This document shows, one piece after another, positions 8,701 to 16,970 of a stretch of 38,532 nt of DNA (its first letter is position 1; each line of letters begins with the position of its first letter). Made by a program: the position numbers and the translations under genes. The DNA lies in the NCBI GenBank assembly GCA_003166875.1, contig PMUN01000076.1, positions 8,711 to 47,242 of the forward strand, in the 5' to 3' direction. A model generated the notes under the pieces. The model searched no databases and was not told where the DNA came from. It was given only the letters and a program-made list of their open reading frames with translations. This DNA comes from Bryobacterales bacterium (GTDB taxonomy: Bacteria > Acidobacteriota > Terriglobia > Bryobacterales > Bryobacteraceae).

Positions 8701-9586
8701 CAACGCTCCCGCCAAAATCGTTGAGGATGAGAGGTGGCCGCGCGATGCCCTCGCCGTTGTTGGACCATGAGTTGGCGTTGAGGTCCGCATTTCGGAAATC
8801 TTCATACACGCGTCCGTGGAAGGCATTGGTTCCGCGCCGGGTGATGAAGTTGATCTGCATGCTGGCTTGACCGAAACCCTGGTCCAGATCCAGTTGGTCG
8901 GTTTGCACGGTCATCTCGCCGATATCTTCCAAACGAGCGGACACGACGGGCTGCGCATTCCCGGTGAACTTCATGCGGCTGGGGCTGCCGATCACGCCGT
9001 CGATATTGTTGCCCTGGTCGATGGAGGGGAGCCCATTCCACGTGCCGTTGTAGCCGGGCGTCAGATTCGCCAATTGGGTCAGGTCGCGTCCGCCCAGCGG
9101 GAGATCCTCGATCTGCTTAAGGTCGATGGTGGTGCCGATCATATTCGAGGAGGTTTCGAGTACTGTCACGCCTTCGCCGCTCACTTCCACCGTTTGGTTG
9201 AGCGCGCCAACCTTCAGCGATACGGTTATGTCAGTGACACGGGCGACCTGCACGAGGAGGGGGCTAACCACTTCTTTCGAAAAACCCTCTTTCCCGACGG
9301 TCAAAGCGTAGTTGCCGTTGTTCAGGTCGACGAACCGATAGGTGCCGGCGTCTGCCGTCGTAGCATTTCGCAGGTCGTTGGTACCGAGATCGCGAAGCTC
9401 CAGCTTGGCGCCCGGAACGGTGGCGCCTCCAGGATCGATTACCGTAATACTCATGGTCCCCTGGGAGGACTGGGCCCAGACGCTCGGAGCAATCAGCAGA
9501 AACATTCCAAGCCAAATCGATGTGGTGGCAAAGAGCGAGCGGGCTGCTCTGCTAAAAACGGCCTCGACACAATTCATAGGCGTCAT
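5729..9586 (-). CDS. TonB-dependent receptor, Oar-like, with carboxypeptidase-regulatory-like N-terminal domain
   Basis: The ATG at 9586 is preceded by GGAGGG 7 nt away. A signal peptide ends at about APSVWAQ (residues 32-38). Residues about 40-125 form a CarboxypepD_reg-like beta-sandwich (SITVIDPGGATVPGAKLELR, then GTYRFVDLNNGNYALTV). A plug region (DLPLGGRDLTQLANLTPGYN) and a long beta-barrel follow, and the protein ends in aromatic Phe (NIELRANIEF) as outer-membrane proteins do. At 1285 residues it is typical of acidobacterial Oar-like receptors. I infer outer-membrane uptake of oligosaccharides, because a LacI-type operator like those of the arabinose genes lies 15 nt upstream. The ligand is not proven. 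No SusD-like partner gene is present. Confidence 0.93.
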   Translation of the reverse strand: MTPMNCVEAVFSRAARSLFATTSIWLGMFLLIAPSVWAQSSQGTMSITVIDPGGATVPGAKLELRDLGTNDLRNATTADAGTYRFVDLNNGNYALTVGKEGFSKEVVSPLLVQVARVTDITVSLKVGALNQTVEVSGEGVTVLETSSNMIGTTIDLKQIEDLPLGGRDLTQLANLTPGYNGTWNGLPSIDQGNNIDGVIGSPSRMKFTGNAQPVVSARLEDIGEMTVQTDQLDLDQGFGQASMQINFITRRGTNAFHGRVYEDFRNADLNANSWSNNGEGIARPPLILNDFGGSVGGPVIKNKLFFFGSFSMSKSPGTISTSQTVLQPAAQTGNFQYTGSDGVTRTVNVLNLAHGFNSALPGTINPTIANELTGVNGALKYGSISGLSDPNLATLNWLQGSPTTFYYPTFRIDYNMTDKLRFHLAFNETKEIQPAVAPSYLPGAAFADQIAGNKNNNYTASFGFDWIISPKLVNEFKGGFLYNATWYGYNAAPLYVTSIGLVNWGIAQSGQNFNLGINTYYPVFNASDSVSWQTGKHNIKFGFSWWREQDHYYNAPAGWPTYNFGLTTGDPAQAAFSNSGSSASLPGATSAQLGEAEQLYAVLTGRLSGVNGQYGVDPATKSYIQKPGSSYNLDELIGAWGLFAQDSFRLRPNLTINYGLRWDFTGDNHDLTNEYSGALPAAIYGPTPVGDLFAPGVLGSNTNPELVARSHQYKPWDISPQPSIGLAWSPDYKDGILGKLTGGGKTVIRAGYSLRRFTEPQQYFWNQATNYGSFYYQNFNLYSNNTGTTGSFAPGSLSLGQSLPPFAYNPAAYSPTNPESNATFQSLTYLGNDVNGLNPNIAQPYTQSWNLGIQRELPGAGVFEVRYNGSHTIHQWLSENTNEVNVFENGFLTQFQAAQQNLKINQQHNINSFADNGYSGQTQTPIFNAAFAGEGSGGAGVPLADYGNTSFINDLNTGQVGALANILAGANYNPQYFCNLVGSSFKPCATNAGFTGKGAGYPINFFQTNPYSAGQPVFYMDAIGYSNYNALQVDYRQKPWHGLQFDANYTWSHTLGLATPNNWTSQSTQYTLRDLRESYGPTLFDLHDVIHANGTYDLPFGKGRQWLNHGGVTNAILGGWTLGDIFTFQTGAPQVILGGNSTFNDYGDGGVILNGVTRSQLQSSVGVYSVGNAGYVNAINPAYITPGVGANTAYLKPNTTAGTFGQIFYMYGPHQTFNDMSLTKRIAITERIRFVLQAEFLNAFNHPVFAFNTGGGANNLQSTTFGQAYNSNGPRNIELRANIEF

Positions 9587-9601
9587 GCGGGGACCCTCCC
9601 A

Positions 9602-9615
9602 AGTAAGCGCTTACA
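9602..9615 (-). promoter_or_regulatory. LacI-family operator in front of the TonB-dependent receptor
   Basis: AGTAAGCGCTTACA contains a perfect 12-bp palindrome (9603-9614). It lies between the predicted promoter (9633-9661) and the Shine-Dalgarno sequence of the receptor gene, where a bound repressor would block elongation. It matches the other sites at 16957, 26569, 27679, 36233 and 36321. Confidence 0.75.
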
Positions 9616-9632
9616 TCTGGATACAGTGACCA

Positions 9633-9661
9633 ATACTCTCATGAAACATTAATGGAGTCAA
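9633..9661 (-). promoter_or_regulatory. Candidate promoter of the TonB-dependent receptor
   Basis: On the minus strand TTGACT (9656-9661) is followed after 17 nt by GAGTAT (9633-9638). The -35 is good and the -10 weak (3 of 6). Transcription would start near 9626, just before the operator. Confidence 0.45.
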
Positions 9662-9680
9662 GGTGTTTTTGTAACCTGTT

Positions 9681-9694
9681 TGCCACCGCTTACA
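9681..9694. promoter_or_regulatory. Weak second LacI-type site
   Basis: TGCCACCGCTTACA matches 11 of 14 positions of the consensus; only the right half is intact. Its centre is 79 bp from the strong site at 9602-9615, on the other side of the promoter. It could be an auxiliary site or chance. Confidence 0.3.
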
Positions 9695-9751
9695 GAGCTT
9701 CGAAGGTTTATGCGCTGGTTCTAAAAAACTGACTGCGTCCACGGCGGCCGG

Positions 9752-11422
9752 GTGTATACTGTTCGAAAATTGAAAGCCCCACTACGAATCCCGGATGTCT
9801 TGTTCCTGGCCGCTTCCTTCGTTTTGGCGACAGGCCACGCGTTAGCGCAATCCGGCGACAATGTCACTTTCAAAACCGGCGTGCATTTAGTGATGGTCCC
9901 GGTGGTGGTGCGCGATTCGAAGGGACAGGCCGTCGGGAACCTGACGAAAGAAGATTTCCAGCTCTTCGACAAAGGCAAGCAGCAGCAGATCACGAAGTTC
10001 ACCGTGGAAAAACCCGGCGGGCAGGTGACAGTGTCCGAGGGCCGTCGAGACCGAAGAGCGGAGCAACCGGCGGTTGCGCCCGAGAGTTTCATCGCCTACC
10101 TTTTTGACGACATCCATCTGAATTTCGCGGACATCGCGCGAGTGCGTAACGGCGCTGCGCGAAACATCGGCCAGCTCAAACCCACTGACCGCGCCGCGAT
10201 CTTCACTACGTCGGGGCAAGGCATGCTCGATTTTACGAATGACCGCGCGAAGCTGGATGCCGCTTTGCGCAATCTGCGGCCACACCCGCTCCCCGGATCC
10301 AGTGCGGAGGATTGCCCGGACGTGAGTTATTACGTCGCGGACCTGATCCGGAACCAGGGCGATCAAGCAGCATTAGAGGCGGTCACCGCGGAAACCATGG
10401 GTTGCATGCGCCTGCGCTCGAAGGCCATCGACATGGCACGCGGCATTGCCAGGGACGCGGCCAGGCGTGCACTCGCGCGAGGACTGGATGAAACCCACAC
10501 TTCGCTGTTGGTGCTGAAGGACGCGGTGCAGCGCATCTCGATGATGCCCGGACGGCGACTCATCATTCTCGCTTCGCCCGGATTCCTGGTGGGTGAGGAT
10601 TTGCGGGAAGACGAACTGGACGTGGTAGATCGCGCTACGCGCGGCAGCGTCATCATCAGCTCATTGGACGCGCGCGGCCTTTATACAATCAACACGACGG
10701 GCGGCCTTGACGAGGAGAGTGACGCGAACAAGGGCGCGGGGCTGGCGCAATACCAGCAAGCCGAGGCGAAGGTGCGTTCAGGCGTGCTAGCGGAAATGGC
10801 CGCTGGGACCGGAGGGACGCTCATTCAGAACAGTAACGATTTCGACGGCGGCTTCCGGCGACTGGTGACGCCACCCGAGTACATCTACATGCTTGGCTTC
10901 GAGCCGGAGAATCTGAAAGCGGACGGGACCTTTCATCCGCTGAAGGTAAAGCTGAAGCCCTCGGGAAGACTGAGCGTGCAGGCGCGGCACGGATACTTTG
11001 CTCCGAAGGACCAGGAAGGCGAACTGCCGATTGCGAAGAAGGAAATCGACAGCGCTGTTTATTCGCGGGAAGAGATTCATGAGCTGCCGGTAGAGTTGCA
11101 CACCGAGTTCTCGAGGTCCAGCGAGACGGAGGCGAAGCTGAAAATGTTGGCCAGCGTGGGGTTAAAGGAGTCGCTGAACGGGAGCGCTTTGACGTTGGTG
11201 CTGGCGCTGTTCGACAACAACGGCAATGTTGTGGGCGGCTGGCAAAAGACGATGCAGGTACATATGACCGATGAGGCTGCAGATCGGGCGAAGCAGGCTC
11301 CCACGATCAAGGTCACTTCCAGCTTTGACGTGAAACCGGGGAGTTATCTGATGCGGCTGGTAGTACGCGATGCCGAAGGCCATCTGATAGCCACCGGGAA
11401 CAGCGCGGTCCAAATTCCGTAA
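9752..11422 (+). CDS. VWFA-related exported protein (Acidobacteria-type)
   Basis: The product has a Sec signal (VLFLAASFVLATGHALAQ) and then the hallmark start of acidobacterial VWFA-related proteins: LVMVPVVVRDSKGQ, EDFQLFDKGKQQQITKF. A von Willebrand A-like core follows (FIAYLFDDIHLNFADIARVR, then RLIILASPGFLVGEDL), and a C-terminal segment ends in GYFAPKD plus a beta-rich tail. This corresponds to the family named TIGR03436. The MIDAS-like start is DDIHLN rather than DxSxS, so metal binding may differ. The start is uncertain: GTG at 9752 lacks a clear ribosome-binding site, TTG at 9770 is an alternative, and TATACT at 9755-9760 looks like a -10 box. Length is 556 residues from GTG. It heads a co-directional run with the TPR and CRTAC genes. 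Its role is unknown. Confidence 0.85.
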   Translation: MYTVRKLKAPLRIPDVLFLAASFVLATGHALAQSGDNVTFKTGVHLVMVPVVVRDSKGQAVGNLTKEDFQLFDKGKQQQITKFTVEKPGGQVTVSEGRRDRRAEQPAVAPESFIAYLFDDIHLNFADIARVRNGAARNIGQLKPTDRAAIFTTSGQGMLDFTNDRAKLDAALRNLRPHPLPGSSAEDCPDVSYYVADLIRNQGDQAALEAVTAETMGCMRLRSKAIDMARGIARDAARRALARGLDETHTSLLVLKDAVQRISMMPGRRLIILASPGFLVGEDLREDELDVVDRATRGSVIISSLDARGLYTINTTGGLDEESDANKGAGLAQYQQAEAKVRSGVLAEMAAGTGGTLIQNSNDFDGGFRRLVTPPEYIYMLGFEPENLKADGTFHPLKVKLKPSGRLSVQARHGYFAPKDQEGELPIAKKEIDSAVYSREEIHELPVELHTEFSRSSETEAKLKMLASVGLKESLNGSALTLVLALFDNNGNVVGGWQKTMQVHMTDEAADRAKQAPTIKVTSSFDVKPGSYLMRLVVRDAEGHLIATGNSAVQIP

Positions 11423-11441
11423 GGTAGAGTGAGGATTGAGA

Positions 11442-12398
11442 ATGCATAGCAATCGCAGTTCGCTGCTGCTCTTGTTTGCGTATCCCGTCGCGTTCGCAAG
11501 CGCTCAGACGGCTGCGAAGCCGGCGGGTGCCGACAGCTCAGCTTCCACGCAACACGCGATCGAGCTGGTGGAACAGGGGCGATGCAAGGAAGCGCTGCCG
11601 ATGCTGGAGCATTTGATGCCGCACCTGGCGGACAAACAGCTTCGGTATCATGCGGCGATGGCGGAGGCACGCTGCGCAATGGCTCTGGATCGTGAGCCCA
11701 CCGCGATTACAGCGCTATTGCAACTCAAACGCGAATTTCCAGACGACCCCGAGGTCTTGTACATTACCGTGCATTACTTTTCCGAATTGGCCAGCCGGAC
11801 GTCACAGCAGTTGGCCGCGAAAGCGCCCGCATCGTCCCAAGCCCGAATGCTCGAAGCCGAAGCTTTTGAATCGCGCGGCGCTTGGGACGAAGCTGCCGGT
11901 ATCTACAAGGCCATTCTCGAGCAGAATCCCAGCGCACCTCGCATACACTACCGGCTGGGTCAGGTTTTGCTTTCGAAGGCCGGAGAGATTGGGCCGGTGG
12001 ACGACGCGCGCGCGGAGTTTCAAAGGGAGCTCCAAGTTGATCCGCGCAACGCCTCGGCCGAGTTTATTCTTGGCGAGCTGGCCAGGCGGGCAGGCCAGTG
12101 GGATGAAGCGGCCCAACATTTCTCGCGCGCCTCGACTCTTGACGTTGGATTCTCGGAGGCGTATCTCGCTTTGGGAATTTCGCTGACCTCCGCCAGGAAA
12201 TTCGCCGAAGCGGTTCGTCCACTCGAGACCTACGTGCGCATGCAGCCCGAAGATCCCTCCGGGCACTATCAGCTCGCGATCGCATACGAACGCACCGGCA
12301 ACAAAGAGGGAGCCGCGCGACAGATTACGCTTCGAGATCAGGCTGCCGCCGCGCAGGGGCAGAAAGCTACGGGACCCGATGGGCGCCCGGTTCGTTGA
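11442..12398 (+). CDS. Exported tetratricopeptide-repeat protein
   Basis: I chose ATG 11442 because GAGGA lies 6 nt upstream; a TTG at 11436 is less likely. The N-terminus (SLLLLFAYPVAFASAQ) is a signal peptide. Several TPR-like helix pairs follow, for example AFESRGAWDEAAGIYKAILE, ELARRAGQWDEAAQHFSRAS and GISLTSARKFAEAVRPLETY. The gene begins 19 nt after the VWFA gene, and its TGA overlaps the ATG of the next gene by 1 nt, so the products are probably made together. It is likely a periplasmic or surface scaffold; no catalytic motif is present. Confidence 0.85.
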   Translation: MHSNRSSLLLLFAYPVAFASAQTAAKPAGADSSASTQHAIELVEQGRCKEALPMLEHLMPHLADKQLRYHAAMAEARCAMALDREPTAITALLQLKREFPDDPEVLYITVHYFSELASRTSQQLAAKAPASSQARMLEAEAFESRGAWDEAAGIYKAILEQNPSAPRIHYRLGQVLLSKAGEIGPVDDARAEFQRELQVDPRNASAEFILGELARRAGQWDEAAQHFSRASTLDVGFSEAYLALGISLTSARKFAEAVRPLETYVRMQPEDPSGHYQLAIAYERTGNKEGAARQITLRDQAAAAQGQKATGPDGRPVR

Positions 12399-14080
12399 TG
12401 AGGGATTCGATCGCGCGGCGCCGTTTTCTGCAGCTATTGTGCAGCTCGGCGACCGGCTTGGCTGCTCCCGCTACGGACGTAGCTCCATTTTTCGAGGAGA
12501 TCCCGCCCGCCGCCAGCGGCATTCAGTGGAAGCATGTCGCCGGGCTCTCTTCGAAGATGTATGTTCCGGAGACCATCGGCCCGGGCTGCGCGTTTCTCGA
12601 CTACGACAACGATGGATGGATGGACATCTATCTGGTCAACAGCGGCCCTTGCGATTTTTACTCGCCATCCACGCCGCTGAGCAACGCCCTCTACCGCAAC
12701 AATCGCGACGGCACCTTCACGGATGTAACCGAAAAAGCCGGCGTGCGCGGCAACGCATACGGGATGGGCGCCGCTGTTGGCGACTTTAACGGCGACGGTT
12801 TCGCGGACCTGTATGTCACTCAGTACCCGCGCAGCATCCTTTATCGCAACAATGGCGATGGCACCTTTACGGACGTGACCGAGAAAGCGGGAGTCGCGGC
12901 GCCCGGCTGGAGCAGCAGCGCCGTCTGGTTCGATTATGACAACGACGGCCGGCTGGATCTCTTCGTCTGCCGCTTCGGCGATTTCGATAAATCGAAGATG
13001 GTGTACTGCGGCAATCGCGATACCGGCGCGCATTACTATTGCAGTCCCAGCGTCGTCAAACCCTTTACCTGTTGGTTGTTTCACAACAATGGCGACGGCA
13101 CTTTCACGGATGTCAGCAAGGAGTCCGGGATCGCCGGAAAGCTGACGCGGGCGTGGGGCGTGGTTGCCGCGGACATCAACAATGACGGATGGATAGATCT
13201 TTTCGTAAGCAACGACGGCTTGGCTAATTGTCTGTTCGCCAATCGCGGAAGGGGCAAGTTCGAAGAAATCGCCCTGATCGCGGGCGTAGCCTACAACTCG
13301 TTTGGCGCGGCCCGTTCCGGAATGGGCGTGGACGCGGCCGACTACAACGAGGACGGAAACGTCGATCTGTTCGTCGCCAATATCGATCACGAGTCGTATT
13401 CGCTGTATCGCAACAACGGGGATGAGAGCTTCGACGACATGGCGATTCCATCCGGTATCGCTGCGGCAACCCGATTCCTGAGCGGCTGGGGTTTGAAGTT
13501 TTTCGATTTCGACAACGATGGAAATCTGGATCTCATCCTGTGCAACGGACATCCCGATACGATGGTGAAGCTGTACACGCCAACCGTCGACTACCGGATG
13601 CCGATGGTGCTATTTCAGAACACGGGCGCAGCATGGAAGAACGTCAGCGCGCAGGCTGGGCCTGTGTTTCATAAAGGACTCGCGGGCCGCGGGCTCGCTT
13701 TGGGCGATTTCGACAACGACGGGGCAGTGGATGTTCTGGTGGCTGTGAACGATGGCGCGCCGATACTGTTGCGGAACAATGTGGGACGGCGGAATCACTG
13801 GCTGGGAGTGCGACTGATTGGACGCAAGGCGAATGTGGATGCCATCGGGGCCATTGTCAGCTATCAGGCCGGAGCATTAAAGCGCCGCCGCGTGAGGGTT
13901 GGCGGAGGTAGCTTTCTATCGTCTCACGATCCGCGCATGGTGCTGGGAATCGGGCAAGCCGCGAAGATCGATTGGTTGGAAGTGCGATGGCCACAGCCGG
14001 GCGGGGGCGTGGAGCGGTTTCATGATCTGCCGCTGGATCGCTATGTTACGATCACCGAAGGTCAGGGCACCTGGAAGTAG
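12398..14080 (+). CDS. CRTAC-type FG-GAP/VCBS repeat protein with ASPIC/UnbV C-terminus (first copy)
   Basis: The ATG at 12398 overlaps the previous stop (TGATG). The N-terminus IARRRFLQLLCSSATGLAA looks like a twin-arginine export signal. Seven calcium-binding-type blades follow, for example DYDNDGWMDIYLVN, DFNGDGFADLYVTQ and DFDNDGNLDLILCN, with DGTFTDV linkers, indicating an integrin-like beta-propeller. The C-terminal 100 residues (WLGVRLIGRKANVDAIGAIV, RVGGGSFLSSHDPRMVLGIG) match the ASPIC/UnbV domain. It is 561 residues from this ATG, normal for CRTAC1-like proteins. Exported, Ca2+-binding and probably adhesive or protein-binding; no enzymatic role is known to me. A paralogue lies at 15217-16926. 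Confidence 0.9.
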   Translation: MRDSIARRRFLQLLCSSATGLAAPATDVAPFFEEIPPAASGIQWKHVAGLSSKMYVPETIGPGCAFLDYDNDGWMDIYLVNSGPCDFYSPSTPLSNALYRNNRDGTFTDVTEKAGVRGNAYGMGAAVGDFNGDGFADLYVTQYPRSILYRNNGDGTFTDVTEKAGVAAPGWSSSAVWFDYDNDGRLDLFVCRFGDFDKSKMVYCGNRDTGAHYYCSPSVVKPFTCWLFHNNGDGTFTDVSKESGIAGKLTRAWGVVAADINNDGWIDLFVSNDGLANCLFANRGRGKFEEIALIAGVAYNSFGAARSGMGVDAADYNEDGNVDLFVANIDHESYSLYRNNGDESFDDMAIPSGIAAATRFLSGWGLKFFDFDNDGNLDLILCNGHPDTMVKLYTPTVDYRMPMVLFQNTGAAWKNVSAQAGPVFHKGLAGRGLALGDFDNDGAVDVLVAVNDGAPILLRNNVGRRNHWLGVRLIGRKANVDAIGAIVSYQAGALKRRRVRVGGGSFLSSHDPRMVLGIGQAAKIDWLEVRWPQPGGGVERFHDLPLDRYVTITEGQGTWK

Positions 14081-14083
14081 CGC

Positions 14084-15154
14084 ATGATTGGTCTTCGAAT
14101 TGGTCTGGCATTGCTCGTAGCCGGCGGTTTGTTCTGCCAACAGACGGACCAGCAGGCGGAGAGCGATCTGCGCATTGGGATCGCTTTGACGAAAGAAGGC
14201 CGGTTCCAGCAGGCCGTCCCTTACTTCCTGTCGGCGCGCGGGCGGGTTGCGGAGACATTCGCGGTTGAATTCAACCTGGCGCTCTGTTATGTCGGAACGC
14301 GTGACTTTAAGCAAGCCGTTCAAATTCTGACCCAACTCAAAAGCTCCGCCGAAGTGAATAATCTACTTTCGCAAGCGTTGATCGGCGATGGCCAACAAGA
14401 TGCGGCACTGAAGGCTTTTCAGGACGCGGCCGAGCTAACGCCGAAGAACGAAAAGCTCTATCTCCTGGTTTCGGAAGCCTGCATGGATGAGGGTTTCCAC
14501 GAGCTTGGCATTCACGTGCTTGAAGTTGGATTGCGAAATCTGCCGGAATCCGCACGGCTGCATTTCGAGCGAGGATTTTTCCGATCCCAGATGGACGAGC
14601 GCAATCTTGCCGATCAGGATTTCGAGCTCGCGCAAAAGCTATCGCCCGGTTCCGACATCGCGTATATCGCGGCAGCTCAGCAGGCGTTCTTGTCCGGAGA
14701 CGTGCAGAAGGTAATTCGAACGGCGCGCGAAGGGATCTCTCGAGGCCATACTCACTACCTTCTGTTGACGATGCTAGGAGAAGCGCTGCTGCGCGCAGGG
14801 GCGACACCAGCCAATGCGGATGAATTCCGCGAAGCGCAGGAGGCGCTTGAAAAGGCTGTGGCCGCACGTCCCGGTTATTCGAGCGCGCACATCGCGCTGG
14901 GCAGGATTTATCTGGCTCGCGAGCGCACGGAGGAAGCTGTCGCTCAACTCGAATCCGCGAAGCAGCTTGACCCGCGCAATCGGGCGGTTTACTCCGCTCT
15001 CGCTATTGCGTATCGGCGCGCTGGGCAGGCGGAACAATCTCGCGAGTCGATCGCCATCCTGGCGGAGTTGAATCGGCAGGAGGCTGCGAGAATCGGCTCC
15101 GCAAGTGGGGGACATGCGGGATACGCGGGCGGTCGGGATAAGCCGCCCCGGTAG
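14084..15154 (+). CDS. Second exported tetratricopeptide-repeat protein
   Basis: The ATG at 14084 follows the CRTAC stop by 3 nt, with GGAAG just upstream inside that gene. A signal peptide (IGLALLVAGGLFC) precedes about eight helical repeats such as GIALTKEGRFQQAVPYFLSA, LIGDGQQDAALKAFQDAAEL and YLARERTEEAVAQLESAKQL. Although a Cys follows the hydrophobic core, GLFC is a poor lipobox, so lipidation is doubtful. At 356 residues it is a likely periplasmic scaffold co-transcribed with the VWFA, TPR and CRTAC genes. No catalytic motif was seen. Confidence 0.83.
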   Translation: MIGLRIGLALLVAGGLFCQQTDQQAESDLRIGIALTKEGRFQQAVPYFLSARGRVAETFAVEFNLALCYVGTRDFKQAVQILTQLKSSAEVNNLLSQALIGDGQQDAALKAFQDAAELTPKNEKLYLLVSEACMDEGFHELGIHVLEVGLRNLPESARLHFERGFFRSQMDERNLADQDFELAQKLSPGSDIAYIAAAQQAFLSGDVQKVIRTAREGISRGHTHYLLLTMLGEALLRAGATPANADEFREAQEALEKAVAARPGYSSAHIALGRIYLARERTEEAVAQLESAKQLDPRNRAVYSALAIAYRRAGQAEQSRESIAILAELNRQEAARIGSASGGHAGYAGGRDKPPR

Positions 15155-15164
15155 TCTTAAAACA

Positions 15165-15211
15165 GGCGTCGGCATGAGTGCCGACGCGGCACGCACGAGT
15201 GCGTGCGCCAC
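15165..15211 (+). repeat. 47-bp double-hairpin repeat, copy 1
   Basis: The first hairpin pairs GCGTCGGCA with TGCCGACGC around TGAG. The second pairs CGCAC with GTGCG around GA. It lies between two convergent genes and may act as a two-way terminator. A second copy of equal length is at 38486-38532, with compensating changes in both stems. Confidence 0.85.
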
Positions 15212-15216
15212 GATGA

Positions 15217-16926
15217 TCACCGGTTGGGCACGCGCGGGAATGAGTACTGGATAATTCCGGCACCCTCTTTGATCGCGAGGATCTGATCGCAGCCAATATC
15301 GCTCAGTCTGGTTACGATTCCACTAGGCCACCGAATCTCGATCAGATCGATCTTGGTACGATTCCCGAGGCCGAAATGGAGCCGCGGGTCCTGGGCCGAC
15401 TGGTAGCTCATGCCCCCTTTCTTTTGCTCATAAAGTGTCAGATCGCCAGCGGAAACCTTCACGCGGGAGCCCACTGCATCGCGATTCGAACGCGTGCCGA
15501 TCAAAAGAAGCTGCAGCCAGTGGCTGGCATTGCCGCCATCGTTGCGCAGGAGTTGGGGCGGTCCGCCGTTATTGCTTACCAGAATGTCGAGGTCGCCGTC
15601 GTTGTCAAAATCGCCGACGGCCGCGCCCCGGCTGACCGAAGGCGTCTGGAAGTCCGGCCCCAGTTGATCGCTGACGTTTTGGAACACGCCGCTACCCACG
15701 TTGCGGAACATCAACTTCGGCTCGGCGTAACCGGTGCCCGGGCGATAGCGATCGATGTTGTCCAGCACATGGCCGGCCGCCATGAAGATGTCCCGCCGCC
15801 CGTCGTTGTCGTAGTCCAGAAACCGCGCGCCAAACACACTGGTGTGAAAGGTCGCGTAGGATAGCTTCGCGCTGAAAGTGGCATCCTCGAACAAGCCGTG
15901 TCCGAGGTTGCGGTAGAATCGCGCCATTTGAAGATCGAGATGCCCGACGATCAGGTCCATGCATCCATTGCCCGAGGCGTCGGCCGCGTCCGTTCCCATA
16001 CCCGATTCGGCAACGCCATCCTCGCTCACGGCCACGCCGGCTTCGTAGGCCACTTCCGTGAAAGTGCCGTCGCGGTTGTTATGGAATAGCGAGTTCGCCA
16101 GAGCATCGTTGGCAATGAAAATATCCTGCCAGCCGTCGTCGTCGTAATCGAACGTGACTACGGCTAGGCCGTTGGACGGTTTCGCCGCGAGCCCCGACGC
16201 TTTGCTGACGTCGGAGAAAGTGCCGTCGCCATTATTGTGGAAGAGCACCGGCGCTTGGCCGTGGTAATCGTCCGGGTGGCAGTAGCTACGCATCCCCGCA
16301 CCTTGGCTGCCGCAATAATAGTTGCGTTCAGGGGACCAATCCACGTAGTTGGCAACTACCAGGTCGAGAAAGCCATCGTTATCGTAGTCGAACCAAGCCG
16401 CGCTCGACGCCCAGTGGCCCGTGTTCGCGACTCCGGCGTGAGCCGTCACATCGGTAAAAGTGCCATCGCCATTGTTGTGGTAGAGAATGGATCTTCCGTA
16501 TCCGAGAACCAGCAGATCCGGGAGTCCATCATTGTCATAATCTCCCACCGCGACTCCCATGCCGAACAGCCCCTCGGCGCCAACGCCAGCCTTCGCAGTT
16601 ACGTCCGTGAACGTGCCATCTCCGTTATTCCGGTAGAGTGCGCTTCGTAATGGCTGCGTTGGTTTGAAGACTTGTGTCGCGGCGCTATTCACCAAGTAGA
16701 GGTCAAGCAGACCGTTCTGATCGTAGTCGATCCAGGCGCACCCTGAGCCCATGGTTTCAATCAGGTATTTCTGATTGCTGGCAGCATTCTCGTGACGGAA
16801 AGTTATGCCGGCGGATTTGGTGATATCCACGAAACGGACCGAGCTGCGCGGAGTGGCGAACAAGGCGGCGGACGCGCCCGCCAGAAAACCTCGTCGCGTG
16901 ATGAGGGAGCCCAACTTCACGAACAC
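15217..16926 (-). CDS. CRTAC-type FG-GAP/VCBS repeat protein with ASPIC/UnbV C-terminus (second copy)
   Basis: This 569-residue paralogue of the 12398-14080 product starts from a GTG at 16926 (a GTG at 16920 is an alternative). It has a twin-arginine-type signal (ITRRGFLAGASAALFA). Seven FG-GAP-like blades follow, including DYDQNGLLDLYLVN, DYDNDGLPDLLVLG and DFDNDGDLDILVSN. It ends with an ASPIC/UnbV domain (GSRVKVSAGDLTLYEQKKGG, then YQSAQDPRLHFGLGN). One blade (DASGNGCMDLIVGH) has lost the standard D-x-D-x-D loop. It converges on the TPR gene and is divergent from GH31, sharing an intergenic LacI-type operator, so it may belong to the same regulon. Function unknown. Confidence 0.88.
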   Translation of the reverse strand: MFVKLGSLITRRGFLAGASAALFATPRSSVRFVDITKSAGITFRHENAASNQKYLIETMGSGCAWIDYDQNGLLDLYLVNSAATQVFKPTQPLRSALYRNNGDGTFTDVTAKAGVGAEGLFGMGVAVGDYDNDGLPDLLVLGYGRSILYHNNGDGTFTDVTAHAGVANTGHWASSAAWFDYDNDGFLDLVVANYVDWSPERNYYCGSQGAGMRSYCHPDDYHGQAPVLFHNNGDGTFSDVSKASGLAAKPSNGLAVVTFDYDDDGWQDIFIANDALANSLFHNNRDGTFTEVAYEAGVAVSEDGVAESGMGTDAADASGNGCMDLIVGHLDLQMARFYRNLGHGLFEDATFSAKLSYATFHTSVFGARFLDYDNDGRRDIFMAAGHVLDNIDRYRPGTGYAEPKLMFRNVGSGVFQNVSDQLGPDFQTPSVSRGAAVGDFDNDGDLDILVSNNGGPPQLLRNDGGNASHWLQLLLIGTRSNRDAVGSRVKVSAGDLTLYEQKKGGMSYQSAQDPRLHFGLGNRTKIDLIEIRWPSGIVTRLSDIGCDQILAIKEGAGIIQYSFPRVPNR

Positions 16927-16956
16927 CAGCTTACATCAGCGAAAGAGAGCCACGCG

Positions 16957-16970
16957 TGTAATCGCTTACA
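16957..16970 (+). promoter_or_regulatory. LacI-family operator between the CRTAC and GH31 genes
   Basis: TGTAATCGCTTACA is a near-perfect palindrome with a central CG. It overlaps the CTTACA hexamer (16965-16970) that is the likely -35 of the GH31 promoter, so binding would exclude RNA polymerase. It may also control the divergent CRTAC gene. Confidence 0.75.

Noticed and set aside
5729-9586. Long plus-strand open frames opposite the TonB receptor (for example 6260-7180)
   Set aside because: They are antisense to a clearly coding gene, have no recognisable domains and arise from GC-rich codon bias.
12434-13552. A 372-codon minus-strand frame opposite the CRTAC gene
   Set aside because: Its product is a repetitive antisense reading of the FG-GAP blades; the plus-strand protein has unmistakable motifs.
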